Shown piece after piece: positions 1-11,900 of a stretch of 64,000 nt of DNA (position 1 is its first letter; the number at the start of each line of letters is the position of its first letter). The position numbers and the translations under genes were made by a program. The notes beneath the pieces are model-generated. The model worked only from the letters and a program-made list of their open reading frames with translations. It did no database searches and was not told the origin of the DNA. The stretch comes from Chamaecrista fasciculata (taxonomy: Eukaryota; Streptophyta; Magnoliopsida; Fabales; Fabaceae): assembly GCA_003254925.1 (NCBI GenBank), contig QANZ01051002.1, positions 1-64,000 on the forward strand, given 5' to 3'.

Positions 1-430
1 TAAGAAAATTTATTAGTTTAATGTAGTTTGGATAAGAAAAGATAGTAATGATTTATTTGACAGTTTGGATAAGAAAATTGCCCTGAACTACATTGAAATA
101 GTTTCTTTTCACAGTAAAGATACCATCTTTTCACAGTAAAGTTACACTCACTCATCTTTTCACAGTTCTGTATAATCACTCATGTTTTAACAATAAAGAT
201 ACCATTACTCCAAATTACATTGCCCTGAACTATATTGAAATAGTTTCTTCAATGTATTGGACAGTTTGGATAAGAAAATTTAATAGTTCAATGTAGTTTG
301 GATAAGAAAAATACCATTAGCAGATCCAAACTGTCAAATAGTAAATTTAGTATTAGCTTCACTATCTTTTCTTATCCAAACTTTCAAATAGTTTCTTCAA
401 TGTAGTTTGGATAAGAAAAGATACCATTAC
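1..430. repeat. Cluster of short direct and inverted repeats
   Basis: The 15-base word GTTTGGATAAGAAAA recurs at about 27, 63, 262, 293 and 403, and its reverse complement lies near 367. Copies are separated by variable AT-rich sequence with repeated CTTTTCACAGTAAAGAT. No coding potential is seen. It may be the decayed end of a repeat that extends left of the window. Confidence 0.6.
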
Positions 431-1276
431 TGTGAAATCAATCCCAATGCATAAACTGAAAATACAAACCTAAAAACAGAAATTATATGCTACTGTCTAA
501 AATGCAACATGTAAGATCAACTCTAAGGCAACAGTAGCATATAAGTAATTCAATTGGGCAAATCAAATGGGAATGTAAGTGGGCTTGAAAGATGCAAAGT
601 CAGCAAGGTAAAGCCACTTCCAGGAAGTAATCAGCACATTATCACACTTAATGTCCATATTACACAAACTTTAACAATCCTTATTGAAATTAAAAGGAAG
701 GGCAAAAATTTATATACCAAACTTGAACTGGTAGGAATAAGAAGGATGGCAATTTCAGATTACACAAATGTAAAAACCAATTTGTAAATAATCAAAAACC
801 AAATGGAAATTAACAATGGCATTGAATTTTGACATATCCAGATTTTACAAACTTTAACAATGCCAATTTCAGATTACCTTTATGCCATACAATAGTCCAA
901 ATATATATAATTATAATAAGGCAAATAGACGAAAATATATAAATGAAAGGGATACGGTCATGGACTCAAATAATAACAGAAATTGAAAATTAGGTAAACT
1001 CATAGTGAAGCTAAAGTTAAGATACAAAAAAATAGATCCATAGAACAAATTAAGATACAAACAAAAATGACAGAAATAGAATTTATTCTCCAAAATGACT
1101 TGCAGCAAACCAATCCACCACTTGAAAATGAACACAACTGGAGATAAAGGAAAACCAAGTAGACAATTTCAGAAACTCAAAATGACTTGTAGCAAACCAA
1201 GCTTTCCAATTTCAGAAATGTAAACGGAAAACCCACAATGCAGACATGGAAAGGAAGGAAATAACGACTCAAAAGC
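431..1276. other. AT-rich spacer without a gene
   Basis: Open frames here are short, low-complexity and lack splice context. Near-copies of phrases such as CAAAATGACTTGCAGCAAACC (about 1090 and 1170) show internal duplication. Nothing else is supported. Confidence 0.5.
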
Positions 1277-4200
1277 TTACCTCGCAAATGAAGTTGGTCA
1301 GAATCGGAATCGGTGAACATGGATAATTTCGAAGAGATGAGAAATAGAAACTTTAGCACTACAAAACAAAAGCATCAAACTGTTAGAATTTAAAAATACA
1401 TGAAGACTATATCTGTTGTGCCTGGTTGCAATGGTAAGTCATTCTTCTTAATAAGTTTCATTACGTCCACCAAAAGTTCAGTATCATTGTGATCCAGAGC
1501 ATAAGACTGCAATCAACTGCCAGTAATTTACTAATTGCAAATCTAAGACACAATAAAATCATTTTAGATTGTATTCATAATCCATCAAAATATGGATCAA
1601 AAAAGAATAACTGCAAAAGTTTTAGGATCAAAATAGAACAAAAAATAGCTCTAGGACCAAAATAAAATTGACCCCATAGTTTGAAGACCAAAATGAAATT
1701 TTGACCAATTGAATGATTCCCATTTTCAAACCCTTCTAAATTATTAAGACATACAATCAAGTCATCCATGGACATGGACCCTGCCATTTATGTCTTTGTT
1801 CCCAACCCTTCCTTTAGCTAAAACGTATATATATGCCCCATCGGTTCTACTTTCTACTTCTCTGTCCATACTCTATATGCTCTCTATCTACACACATTAC
1901 TTAATTTCTTGTGCCCAAACTCTCTGCTTCATCTTCCTTTTAATTAATTAAAATGCATGACTTCTCCAAACAAACCATAAAATCTCCAATCATATTAAAG
2001 AAATAAAGTAAGAAACATAAAAGAAAAAGAAAAGGAGGGTTGAGGACATTATCAACAGTTTCATATATATTCCCTTTTATTTTTGCTTTAATTTGGAAAA
2101 AAAAAAGGATGAAAAAGTGACAGTAGAAATGATGTAGAGAAAGACAGATGCATGATGATGATGAGATGAATATAGAAAAAAGGTTAAAAATATGGTAAGA
2201 TTGGTATGAAGACTGAAATCAAGGGATAGAAGCATATTCTTTCAGTTTAAATTTCAGTGCTTGAAAATTGGATACACATTAGATTCATGAAACTGAGTTT
2301 GCAGAGCTGCACAATTAAATTGCTAAGAAAATGCATAATTATACCTTCAGGGCATCTTCTTGAGGTGAATTCATCATAAGGCAATCCATCTGGTGGTGAA
2401 AATTAAGAACTGTAATCAGATAAAAATATCTTTCAGACCCAAGGTGGCAGCAAGATGAAAAGTATGGAATCACATTCAATATAAAAATGACAAAACTGTA
2501 TAAGCCCTCGAATTCAAAAAGCTTACTTGTGCAACTATGAAAAGAGGTATCCACCACTTTCCAGTTTGATTTGGATTTGGACCATCAATCAACTTCTTGT
2601 CAACATGAATGGACTCACTTTTGTTCAATGCAACTTGTGTGATTGTTTGGACTAACTGAGGAATCCAAGCAATCCCATTAGATAAAACCTGTGTCACCAA
2701 GAAACGCACATCCACTCAATCAGCGGAGGAAAAAGTATTACATCACTGAACCCAGATACAATATAAGGAAGCACTGTGAGAGAAATGTCTCACCTTTTCA
2801 TCACTTTCATTCTTTTCACTTTCTTTCCAAAGGAAAAAAATAAATTGGGCTAAAGTCATGAGCTAACTAAAGATTGAAGCCAATACAGAATCTATCAATA
2901 CACTAATTTCCCTTTCGATGCACCACAATTCTTACAATCGGTACCCAATAACAATTCATATTCATATCCAGCTTAAAAGGATTGGCATAAAATTAACAAT
3001 GGCATATCCAAATTACATAAAAATTAACAATTNCTAATTTCCCTTTCGATGCACCACAATTCTTACAGTCGGTACCCAATAACAATTCATATTCATATCC
3101 AGCTTAAAAGGAATGCCATAAAATTACATACCAAACTTCAACAGGTAGGAGTAAAAGCATGCCAATTTCAGTTAATCATCTGTAAAGGAACAAAACCCAA
3201 ATGGTAATTAACACCAAAGTTGAATGAATGACAGCATTGCCATCTATGATCAGCAATTAACAGAGGATACATGAGGAAACAAACCTTTGAACATATACAG
3301 ATCACAGATGTATNAGTCGGTACCCAATAACAATTCATATTCATATCCAGCTTAAAAGGATTGGCATAAAATTAACAATGGCATATCCAAATTACATAAA
3401 AATTAACAATTCATATCCAAATTAAAAGGAATGCCATAAAATTACATACCAAACTTCAACGGGTAGGAGTAAAAGCATGCCAATTTCAGTTAATCATCTG
3501 ACATAACCACTTCAGTTTGACATAACCACAGACTAACCTAGAAAGCTACTATATATGGCCATTGTTAATAAATTAAGGATCAAGGATCCTCCAAAAGTAG
3601 ATCCTTCATAGGAACTGTAGTCCATAGCAAGCAGAGGAGGCCATGGGCATGAATTAATAATTAAGATCTTAAAAAGCATACCTGAGATGAAAATCTAGAG
3701 GACCCACTATTGTAAAGGAGATCTTTCAGCATTTTCTTTGCATCAGTCTGCTTTTCATGTGTTACAAATCTGATATGATTCTGAAGTTGAATTTTGCAGT
3801 ATGTGAGAAATTCCACAGTAATAAATTCTAACTTAAGCAGCCAAATTACCAAAATTTAATTCATTTAAAACATTAGTGTTCAATACAAGCTACGTTTTCC
3901 TCCACAGTACTTGTATCAAACTTAACATTCTCTTTGCCGAAAAGTGAAAAGCATACCTTAGATGGTTGTTTATTTCTTCTTACATCCTGAAAAAAAGCAT
4001 AGTATCTCTTAAATGTTCATGAGTCAGACCTAAATTCCATCACTAATTTTAAAGAAACTCAAGCAAAGCTAAGCTAGTCTGACCTTAACTAAACAATTTG
4101 ATTTTAGTTTCCTTATGACTTAGGAGGTGAGTAAATTTATTAGACTATAATTCTAGTCACATGTCTACTACAGTTGAAAACAACAATCTACCACAGCATT

Positions 4201-5188
4201 TCTGATTCTCTATCTAAAGCAATCAAAGATTCATAAAATTTGGCTTCCATTAGATATACAAATTATTTGCCCCCCATATTAACAGACACGTTTAACATGT
4301 CAAGCATCTCAATGAACAAATCAAATCAACTACATCATTCCAGCAGCGAAGATGTTGATCGGGCACCGTGAATGCCATAAAAAAAGTGCATGTTCCCCTG
4401 TAGCAAGAAGAAAAGTATAATTAAAACAATTTTACTGAGGAGAAATAGCAATTGTGAAGTCAATAGAAAAGAAAAAATAGTAATCAAGTACAAAATTTCA
4501 GCCAGGACATAACATACTGAAAATTTCTTCCATCTCTTTGTTATTATCACAAAAGGGGTATATGCCAAATGTTTCCCTTTCAAATCCATGTCATAGAATT
4601 CCCCCATGTCTGCCTTGACAACCTGATCTGCATCAATTCAGGGCAAATATAAAATTGATTCAACTCAAAAATCATAAAAAATAGAGATCGAAGAAGAAGA
4701 GAAATCACAGAAATCATCGTTGTTTCTATCTGCGGCTCCTTCGTATCTTCTTCATCGTATCGAAGCGATGATGATGATGGTTTGAAAATCTCGCTGCAAG
4801 ACCCAGCAATATCCTCATTCTTCCTATTCCTCGTTTGCGCCTCGAGTGATTGCAGCAGCTGCTCCAATTCCTTCACGAACCTATCGCGCTCGTGGCTGAC
4901 GGAGAAGAGAGAAGAGGAAGGTCGTGGCTGACGGCGACGGTTGTGACGGAGTATGAAGGACGAAGCAGCGTTGGGAGGGTGAGAAGAAGAAGAAGAAGAA
5001 GAAGAAGAAGAAGAAGAAGAAGAAGAAGAAGAAGAAGAAGAAGAAGAAGAAGAAGAAGAAGAAGAGGAAGAGGAAGAGGAAGAGAAGTCGCTCAAGAAGA
5101 AGAAGAAGAAGAGGAAGAGGAAGAGAAGTCGCTGAATAAGAAGGAGAATGATGGCAATCGCAACTGACGACGGACGACGGCGGATCAT
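1277..5188 (-). CDS. Unassigned multi-exon gene or gene-fragment cluster
   Basis: Several pieces look like real exons on the minus strand, each bounded by AG and GT. From 5' to 3' they are: a first piece from ATG at 5188 with a hydrophobic stretch, a long polyserine tract and a charged segment ([17 protein letters not shown]); 3988-3959 ([10 protein letters not shown]); about 3821-3690 (ending [13 protein letters not shown]); about 2692-2527 (containing [15 protein letters not shown]); about 2387-2340 (ending [11 protein letters not shown]); about 1508-1410 ([19 protein letters not shown], faintly PPR-like); and about 1360-1277 ([11 protein letters not shown]). I recognise no single protein. 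They may be one decayed gene or pieces of several. Two ACGT-core boxes near 5.5 kb fit a minus-strand promoter. Coordinates and joining are uncertain. Confidence 0.3.
2900..3500. repeat. Three near-copies of a 100-150 bp segment at two N joins
   Basis: The phrase CGGTACCCAATAACAATTC with its neighbours occurs near 2940, 3071 and 3318, and the second and third copies begin just after single N characters (3033 and 3314). This looks like assembly gaps joined across overlapping sequence rather than a natural tandem array, though a real duplication cannot be excluded. Confidence 0.6.
4520..4634 (-). pseudogene. UGGT-like (GT24 glucosyltransferase) exon fragment
   Basis: The minus strand reads [20 protein letters not shown] followed by KHLAYTPF. 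This is the catalytic DxD-containing segment of the C-terminal GT24 domain of UDP-glucose:glycoprotein glucosyltransferase, an ER folding sensor (plant sequence about VDADQ.RTDMGELYDMDIKG). After YTPF the family continues CDNNKEMDGYRFW; here CDNNKEM appears only in a shifted frame, as if one T is missing. No other convincing UGGT exon is seen nearby, and a whole UGGT gene needs some 1,600 codons, so this is a broken piece. Confidence 0.6.
4981..5133. repeat. GAA/TTC trinucleotide repeat coding polyserine on the minus strand
   Basis: About 28 near-perfect GAA units run from 4981 to 5065, then GAG-interrupted units and a duplicated tail ending GAAGTCGCT (about 5092 and 5131). On the minus strand this reads as more than 35 consecutive serines after a hydrophobic stretch; on the plus strand it gives a meaningless poly-Arg frame. 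Expect length variation between individuals. Confidence 0.85.
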
Positions 5189-5523
5189 GGTGTAGTTAGG
5201 GTTTAAGGGAGAGAGAAGAGGAAGGTTGGTGAGAAAGATGAGATATGGGTCGGAGACGGAGAATGGGTCAGAGAAGATGGAGAATGGGTGGTTTGTGGTT
5301 GAGAGAAGAGGAAGGTCGGGTGTGGCCTGTGAAATTTGATGAAATTTGAAATTTAAAATTGAAAAAAAAAATTGGAGATTGAATGTTTGAAGTTTGAAAT
5401 TTGAATTGAGAGATGATTGAAGTTTGAGATATGAGATGAGATTTGGAGGGAGACCTGCGAGGTGACTGAGATGGAGTTTTTTTTGGTTTAAAAAGCAAAA
5501 AAATGGAGAAGCAATTTTCCAGG

Positions 5524-5598
5524 GACACGTGTCATTTTCTTGGCAGCAAGTGGGAAAATAATAGTGGGCCAACATGCAAGGAAAATCCGACACGTGGC
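5524..5598 (-). promoter_or_regulatory. Two ACGT-core (G-box/ABRE-type) elements
   Basis: A palindromic GACACGTGTC lies at 5524-5533 and ACACGTGGC at 5590-5598. Such elements bind bZIP or bHLH factors in plant promoters. They sit 340-410 bp upstream of the ATG at 5188 of the minus-strand exon cluster. Function is inferred from the motif alone. Confidence 0.45.
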
Positions 5599-6169
5599 AA
5601 AAGCAAAACATTGTTTTGTAGAGATTAGTAGGAGATAGTAGATTAGTAGATAGATAGTAGAAGTAGATTAGTAGATAGTAGATTAGTAGATTTTTTTTAA
5701 TGATGATGGATACCATGATGACTGTTGAGTCAGCTCTTTGCCCAAAAAAAGAAATTGTCACTTAGGCAGCTTTTTTTTTTTTTTGTCTATAATTAGGCAG
5801 TTTTCTTAATTTTCTTAATCAATTGAATTTATCAATACCGATGATGAGATTACTCTTCTATTCTCCACTTCGCACTTATTACTCTTTTTTTTTTTAAAAA
5901 AAAAACGAAGTTGTAAATATTCCAAACACTACTATAAGAATATACTAACTTTATGAGACATTTTTTTCATCACGAATTTGTTCTAGTTATATTGAAAATC
6001 CGTTCTTGTGAAATTTCATCTGAGATTTTATTTGTAATGGATATTTGCGATTCACAAAAATTTCCGTCACAAACATTAAACAAATTTTTTTAAAAAAAGT
6101 GCCTGAAACCTTTTTATTTTGGGTAAATCCTTGATTTCCCAAACTTTTCATGTTTGTTTGTTTTGTAAT
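5599..6169. other. AT-rich spacer with AGTAGATTAGTAGATAG microrepeat
   Basis: A short degenerate repeat of AGTAGATT/AGTAGATAG occupies 5620-5692. The rest is AT-rich with no credible gene. Confidence 0.5.
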
Positions 6170-6665
6170 TATTCATATATCAGATGCTTATTGGGCTACT
6201 TCTCCTTATGCAAGGCTTAGCATTACTGGTTTTTGTGTGTTTTTAGGAGGTTCACTCATTTCTTAAAAGACAAAGAAACAATCTATTGTATGTTTCTAGG
6301 AATTCAGCATAGGTTGAATATATAGGAGTTTGACATCTATTGTAGCAGAACTCAAATGAATATCTTATGTTCTTCGATATTTACAAATTTCTATACCACT
6401 TATCCCATTGATCTTTGGTATGATAATCAAGCTATCATTCATATTCATGCTAACTCAGTATTTCATGAACTAACCAAACATCTTGACATTAATTGTCATT
6501 AGGTTTACCCATAAAAAAAAAAGTCAAGTTAGGTTTAGTTCAACCTCAATTTATCTATTCTGTTTCACAGCTTTGTTGATGTTTTTACCAAATCATTGGT
6601 TGCTCCTTGTTTTGCTTTATTAGTGTCCAAGCTGGAAATGTTTGCTGCTCAAAATCAAGAATCAA
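6170..6665 (+). mobile_element. Ty1-copia fossil, RNase H region only
   Basis: Translated pieces resemble the copia RNase H domain: the start motif SDA.W, ARLSITGFCVFLGGS, a block like AELKWISYVL, a block like DNQAIIHI, and the terminal block around FTKSLVAP. It is a single decayed domain with several breaks, no LTRs and no other parts in view, so it is old. A short poly(A) insertion sits inside it at about 6508. Confidence 0.8.
6499..6537 (+). mobile_element. Micro-retroposon scar: poly(A) tail between target duplications
   Basis: TTAGGTTTA occurs at 6499-6507 and 6529-6537. Between them is CCCAT followed by about ten A. This fits an extremely 5'-truncated target-primed insertion. It lies inside the copia fossil and is younger than it. 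Confidence 0.5.
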
Positions 6666-6889
6666 GCCACTAATATTTAATTAAGAATAGACAAGTCTCT
6701 ATCACTTGATTATACTCTTTAAATTAATAGTTAAAACAATTATGATTCTAAATTCTTTTTGTAGTACGTATTTACTATTTTCTAAGTGTGTGTGGTACAG
6801 CAATAAAAATTACCTTATAGTGTCATCATAAAATAAATAGAAATAATACTCAAATAAAAATAAATATGTCGTCTGATGTGAGTTAGTAA

Positions 6890-6963
6890 TGTTACATTTT
6901 TTTTGTTGTCCAAGGTATTCTCCAGGCCAATGGACTAAAGACGGAGGATCTGAACTGTTACAT
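6890..6963 (-). mobile_element. 5'-truncated retroposon tail with target duplication
   Basis: TGTTACAT occurs at 6890-6897 and 6956-6963. Between them, on the minus strand, is about 50 bp of unique sequence (including CCATTGGCCTGGAG) ending in a run of A. This fits a 5'-truncated LINE-type insertion. Confidence 0.5.
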
Positions 6964-7211
6964 CTTTATTGGAAATATGGTGCCATGTATTCAATATGTA
7001 AATTAGTCAAATTTTGAGTTTTTATAATGAATATAAAAAGGAGACAAGGTGAGAAAATTTCAAAATTCACCTATTTTGGTAGAATTATAAACTCTACGGT
7101 CAAATCAATAAAGAGATAAGTAACAAACCGCTCTCAAACTTGCTCTAGCGATTCTCTTCTCCTCCATTTCATCTTCTTCTTCACATTTAGATTTAGGGGA
7201 GAAATTGTAAT
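6964..7211. other. Spacer without a gene
   Basis: AT-rich sequence in which I see no gene, RNA or clear repeat. Confidence 0.4.
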
Positions 7212-7913
7212 TAGAGGTGTTCATCGGACGATTTGGACAGTTTAAAAGGATTTTTTTAACTGAATCATTGATTGATTTCATTCATTAAAATCAAACCAAA
7301 CCAATAAAAAGCAGTTTGAGCTGTTTGTAGAACATTATTATCAATTTTGCCACTAATATACTAATAAATAATATATATATAAATATTATGATTACGGTAT
7401 AAAAGAATTTTTATAAATAATTAATTGAAATAAGAATTTTAGTTTACTAATATTATTTCTTCGTCTAACTTTAATATCACAATAAGTTCTTCAAATGTGG
7501 TATGTTTTATATTGTATAAACTAAATCAATTTTATATAATAATGTAGTAAGATGTATAACCACTCATAACGCATTATAATATGTTATGTAATAATATTCA
7601 CATTCTGTTATGAACAATGAAATGATCTTCTACTTCTTAGCAAAAATCATTAGTATATAACAACTTTTAACTTATATATATATAGAAGGTGCAAATATTT
7701 CCAAACGTGTAAACATCTTCTAAATGTTGAATATTGTATGTATGAGTAATAGAATATGAGTTACCTAAAGAGAATATGAGATAGGTGTATATATATAAGT
7801 AAATAAGAGTTTTAGCGGTTTGTTGGTTTGGTTCGGTTTGTGCGGCGTCCAAACCAAACCAAACCATTCATCTATCGGTTTGGTTTGATTTAGTTCAGTT
7901 TTGAACACCCCTA
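7212..7913. mobile_element. Non-autonomous hAT-type MITE, about 702 bp
   Basis: The ends are TAGAGGTGTTCA and TGAACACCCCTA, inverted with one mismatch. Flanks are ATTGTAAT (7204-7211) and GTTGTAAT (7914-7921), an 8-bp target duplication with one mismatch, the length expected for hAT. Subterminal GGTTTGGTTTGG-type repeats are in inverted orientation at the two ends. No transposase is present, so it is non-autonomous. Confidence 0.75.
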
Positions 7914-7921
7914 GTTGTAAT

Positions 7922-8640
7922 ACTTACAATTCCTCCCTTACAATTTTATTTTTTCTAGTTGTTTTTTTATTTAAATAAGTCAGATCTTTAGTCTCCCAAG
8001 TCCGGTGGTGATTTTTTCCAGATCTATTTCTGGTTTTACTTTTTCTTTATGAAAGAATTGATCTAATACTAGATCGACTCAGATCTGAGTATCTATGCCG
8101 AAAAACTTTCAATAATCCGCTGTCAAATTTATGGAGAAGTTTACGACATCTTCATTTGTGAAGAAAACTACTTTTCTGATATGCAGGGAATATAATTGTG
8201 GATTTTCTGTTGGCAACACCAAGATTGATGATCATTTTATCATGATGATACTTTTCATATAGGATCAGTTGTGCTTTTATTTGTTTCCCTAATTCAACAC
8301 TATTTGCAGATTATGCTTCATGTACTATTAGATTTGTATTATCTGCACGATTGTAAGTGTCGTTTGGTTTCTCTATAACATAATTTGGCTTTGATGCTTT
8401 TCAAAAAAAAAAACTCTACTAAAAAATACCTTATAATTTATAAATTTACTATAAAATTTTAATTACCAAAAAAATTGATGCAAACATAAAATTTTATTTA
8501 AGAATAAGTTAAATACTCTAAAAAAAAATATATTTACTCCTAAATTTATCTCATTTAACCACATCCAATATATCAAAAAAAAAAAAACACATATCCAAAA
8601 TCTCGTTAATTTTTTTCCTTGTCATAAAATCAGTGATTTT
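7922..8640. other. Spacer without a gene
   Basis: AT-rich sequence with homopolymer runs. I see no gene or complete mobile element. Confidence 0.4.
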
Positions 8641-8651
8641 GTGCTAGTGTG

Positions 8652-8691
8652 AATCACAAGGCTTCTTTGGGCCAAAAAAAATCACAAGGCT
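8652..8691 (+). mobile_element. Micro-retroposon scar upstream of DRG1
   Basis: AATCACAAGGCT occurs at 8652-8663 and 8680-8691. The insert reads TCTTTGGGCC then a run of A. It is one of several scars with GGCC just before the poly(A). Confidence 0.6.
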
Positions 8692-8937
8692 ACCCAGAGT
8701 CCAGACTATTTAAGGAGTGGCCCAATTTCAAACCATTAGGCCCATATTTACATCTCCCAAAAAGGCGTAATACATTCATGGTTCTTTCTTCGTTCTACGC
8801 TCTAGTACCGTCTTCACCCTCCTTCTCCTCAATCCGCACACCAGAGTTTCTCAGTTCTCACCTTTCAATCGGACTTCCAGCCAGAAGCACTCTAAATCTT
8901 CTTTACTTCCCGTCGGAGATTATCTCTCTCTTCAACA

Positions 8938-11900
8938 ATGGCGACGGTGATGCAGAAAATCAAAGACATCGAAGATGAGGTGTGTTTCCTTTACCGTAAT
9001 AGATGATTGATCCAAACTCACTCTGAGAAGATTATAGGGTTCATCTTTGAATATAGGATTGATTTTAGTGAAGATTTAAGCTTATGCGTGGTGATTCACT
9101 TCGACTAAGTCATTAGAAAAACGAAAGAGCTGTTGCTCTAATTTTCTGTTCAATTACTATTCGATCAGGATTTTTTCTTTTTTTTTTTTTGCTTTAGTTA
9201 GTGACCTGATTATAGTATCGGAGCTTATCCTTTCTTTGATTGCTTAGGAGATTTGAGTTCATATATGTTAACGCATCATATGACGCAAGAGGAATGACAA
9301 GTGTTATGGTTCTCGGAATAAATTAAATTGGATTATCACAACTTAAATTAAATAGTACTGTACTGCTAGGTAGTGGAATATGGCTCTGGTCGAATACAGA
9401 AAAGCTGAATGAATTTTATTTTTAATTGTTGTATATATCTATACCTGGAATTGTTTATTCGTGTCTGTAGTTTCTTTTTCTTGTACCTCTGAGGAGTACT
9501 AAGTTCAAACGAACATGATATATACCGCTTGTTTTAGTTCTGTAGCCAGTAACTTTTATGTGTTGTCCATTTTTTTTTATGCAGAATAATATCATTGTTG
9601 TCTTAAATTTTGCAGATGGCTAGGACTCAAAAGAACAAGGCTACCGCTCACCATTTAGGCTTGCTGAAGGTATGTGCCTCCATGCATATTGTTTCTTTAT
9701 TGAATAACGTTTTAGAAAGAAAATTGACTAATTGTATTTGTAATCAATGTGCTCTAGTTAAATTTTACGTTTTGGTAATAAATTGCATGTGCCTTAGCAA
9801 CTGAGGTCAATTTTTATACATCAGGGTTATTCCTATGTTAATTCTCACAAAGAATGCATCTTCCGGCCAGTCAATTATGAGTAATCTTACTAATCTTTAT
9901 AGAGATATTTATAATTTTTGGTGAACAATGCTAATATGTCTATGTCCATATGGATAAAAGGATGAAAAGATATAAGTAAATTAAACTGTTTTTAAAAAAT
10001 GCTGAAATAATTAATATTCAAATGAAACTTTGAAAATAGAATCTTCTGTTGGTAAGGTATTTTTTCTTCAATGATTCCAAAATAATCCTTGATATTGATA
10101 TACGTGTGTGTGTGTGTGTGTGTGTGTGATATTGTCCTACGGCCAGGCAAGATGGTCTTTTCTTTTTTGAAGTTGTGTTTATTTGAAGGATCAATTTTCC
10201 ATATGGATACACACTTGCTAGAAATATTTTTCACTTTTCAAATGTAACTTCTACTTGTCTATTTAATTGTATATATATATTAATTCTTTTTCAGCATGCT
10301 ACTTTGTGTAGTTGATACAATATTTCTAACCATATGGTGCCAGGCCAAACTTGCAAAGTTGAGGAGGGAACTCCTTACACCTTCATCAAAAGGAGGTGGT
10401 GGTGCTGGTGAAGGTTTTGATGTTACTAAAAGTGGGGATGCAAGAGTTGGTCTTGTGGGATTTCCTTCAGTTGGAAAATCTACTCTATTAAATAAGCTGA
10501 CAGGCACTTTTTCAGAGGTATGGAAGTGTGCTTATATAAATTCTTCTCTTTAATCAGTGTATACCTTATCCGGTTCCCAATCTTTTCTTTCCTTTTCTTC
10601 TATTGATTAGTTTTACATCAAGTCCAATGAAGTAAAACCCTAGGGAAGGATAAATCAAATGAGAACCTAAAGGGAAAAAGAAGATGGAGGAATGATAAAG
10701 TTAGGGGAGAAGCCCTTGAAATTTTAAAATAGCCATCTCACATGTTGCTAGTGTAAGGTCGTCGAAGCAACATAAACACCTTGAAGAATAACTGTTCTCT
10801 CCTTTTCTCCTACATCTATTGAGCTATCATCCACTTGACTATTCATGGGCATAAACCTTCAGTACAACCTCTGTGCTTGCAAAAACCCTTCTTTCAGGAA
10901 GTTAGTTTGTATAATTCACTGCATGAGGTGGTGGACAATATCTCAATTTTCTAAAAGTATCTATTTTTTTGGTTATGTGGATGAATTTTCTGAAGGAATC
11001 TTCTGAAGGCTTAAAACTTCTATTTTTTTTTTTTGTGTTTCCAGGTAGCTTCATATGAGTTTACCACCTTAACTTGCATCCCAGGTGTGATAATGTATCG
11101 TGGAGCTAAAATTCAGGTACAACCACTGAAAGAAATGTTGCATTGATTTTTCAACTTGAACTTGAAGTCCTACCTCTAGGTTTACACTGGAACCTTTCTT
11201 ACAATTTGGAGTAGTTTCTCATTATACACGTTTAGATTTTGATGATAATAAGGATGACAAAGTTCTTTTGGTATATCTGGCGGCAGATGATTGTTCCCAT
11301 CTTTAGGAGCATCTCTTTGCCCTTATGTTATAGGCTTTAGTTATGTTTGAAGCTAAACTTTGATGCTCTGTCTATTGTTGTTTTAAGAGAACCCTATTTC
11401 TAAGATTGGACAGTTTTAGGCTTTTAGCCAATCTCAAACATATTGGGCTTTGTCTTTTCCCTTTCTTATTTGTTCTCTCGTCATTCTCCTATTTGTATTT
11501 TTTCTCCTTTATCTCAATTTTTCTTCTTTATCAGGAAAAAAGATGTATTCAATTTTTTAACAGTAATTACTGATTTTTGTGTGGCAGTTGCTGGATCTTC
11601 CTGGAATTATTGAGGGTGCTAAGGATGGAAAGGGTAGAGGAAGACAGGTAAAAAAACCATAGTATGAACTTGACTTGTTTCATGGAAAATTTTGGGTATC
11701 ATCTTTGTGCACATATCTTTAATTAAAAAACTATGTCTTTAGAAAGTAAACTTGTATAATTGAAGTTCCTTATGCAATTTAGAAAATGTTTTGATGTTGT
11801 TGATTGAATGGTGTGTGTTAAGATCCAGCCATCCAGGACAGTCCTTTCTTTATTTAGAGGAATTTAGGTTATTTTTGCTGTATATGGTTGAAATTATATT

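Noticed and set aside
4850-5167. Plus-strand frame rich in arginine
   Set aside because: It is the antisense of the GAA/TTC repeat, with no splice or family evidence.
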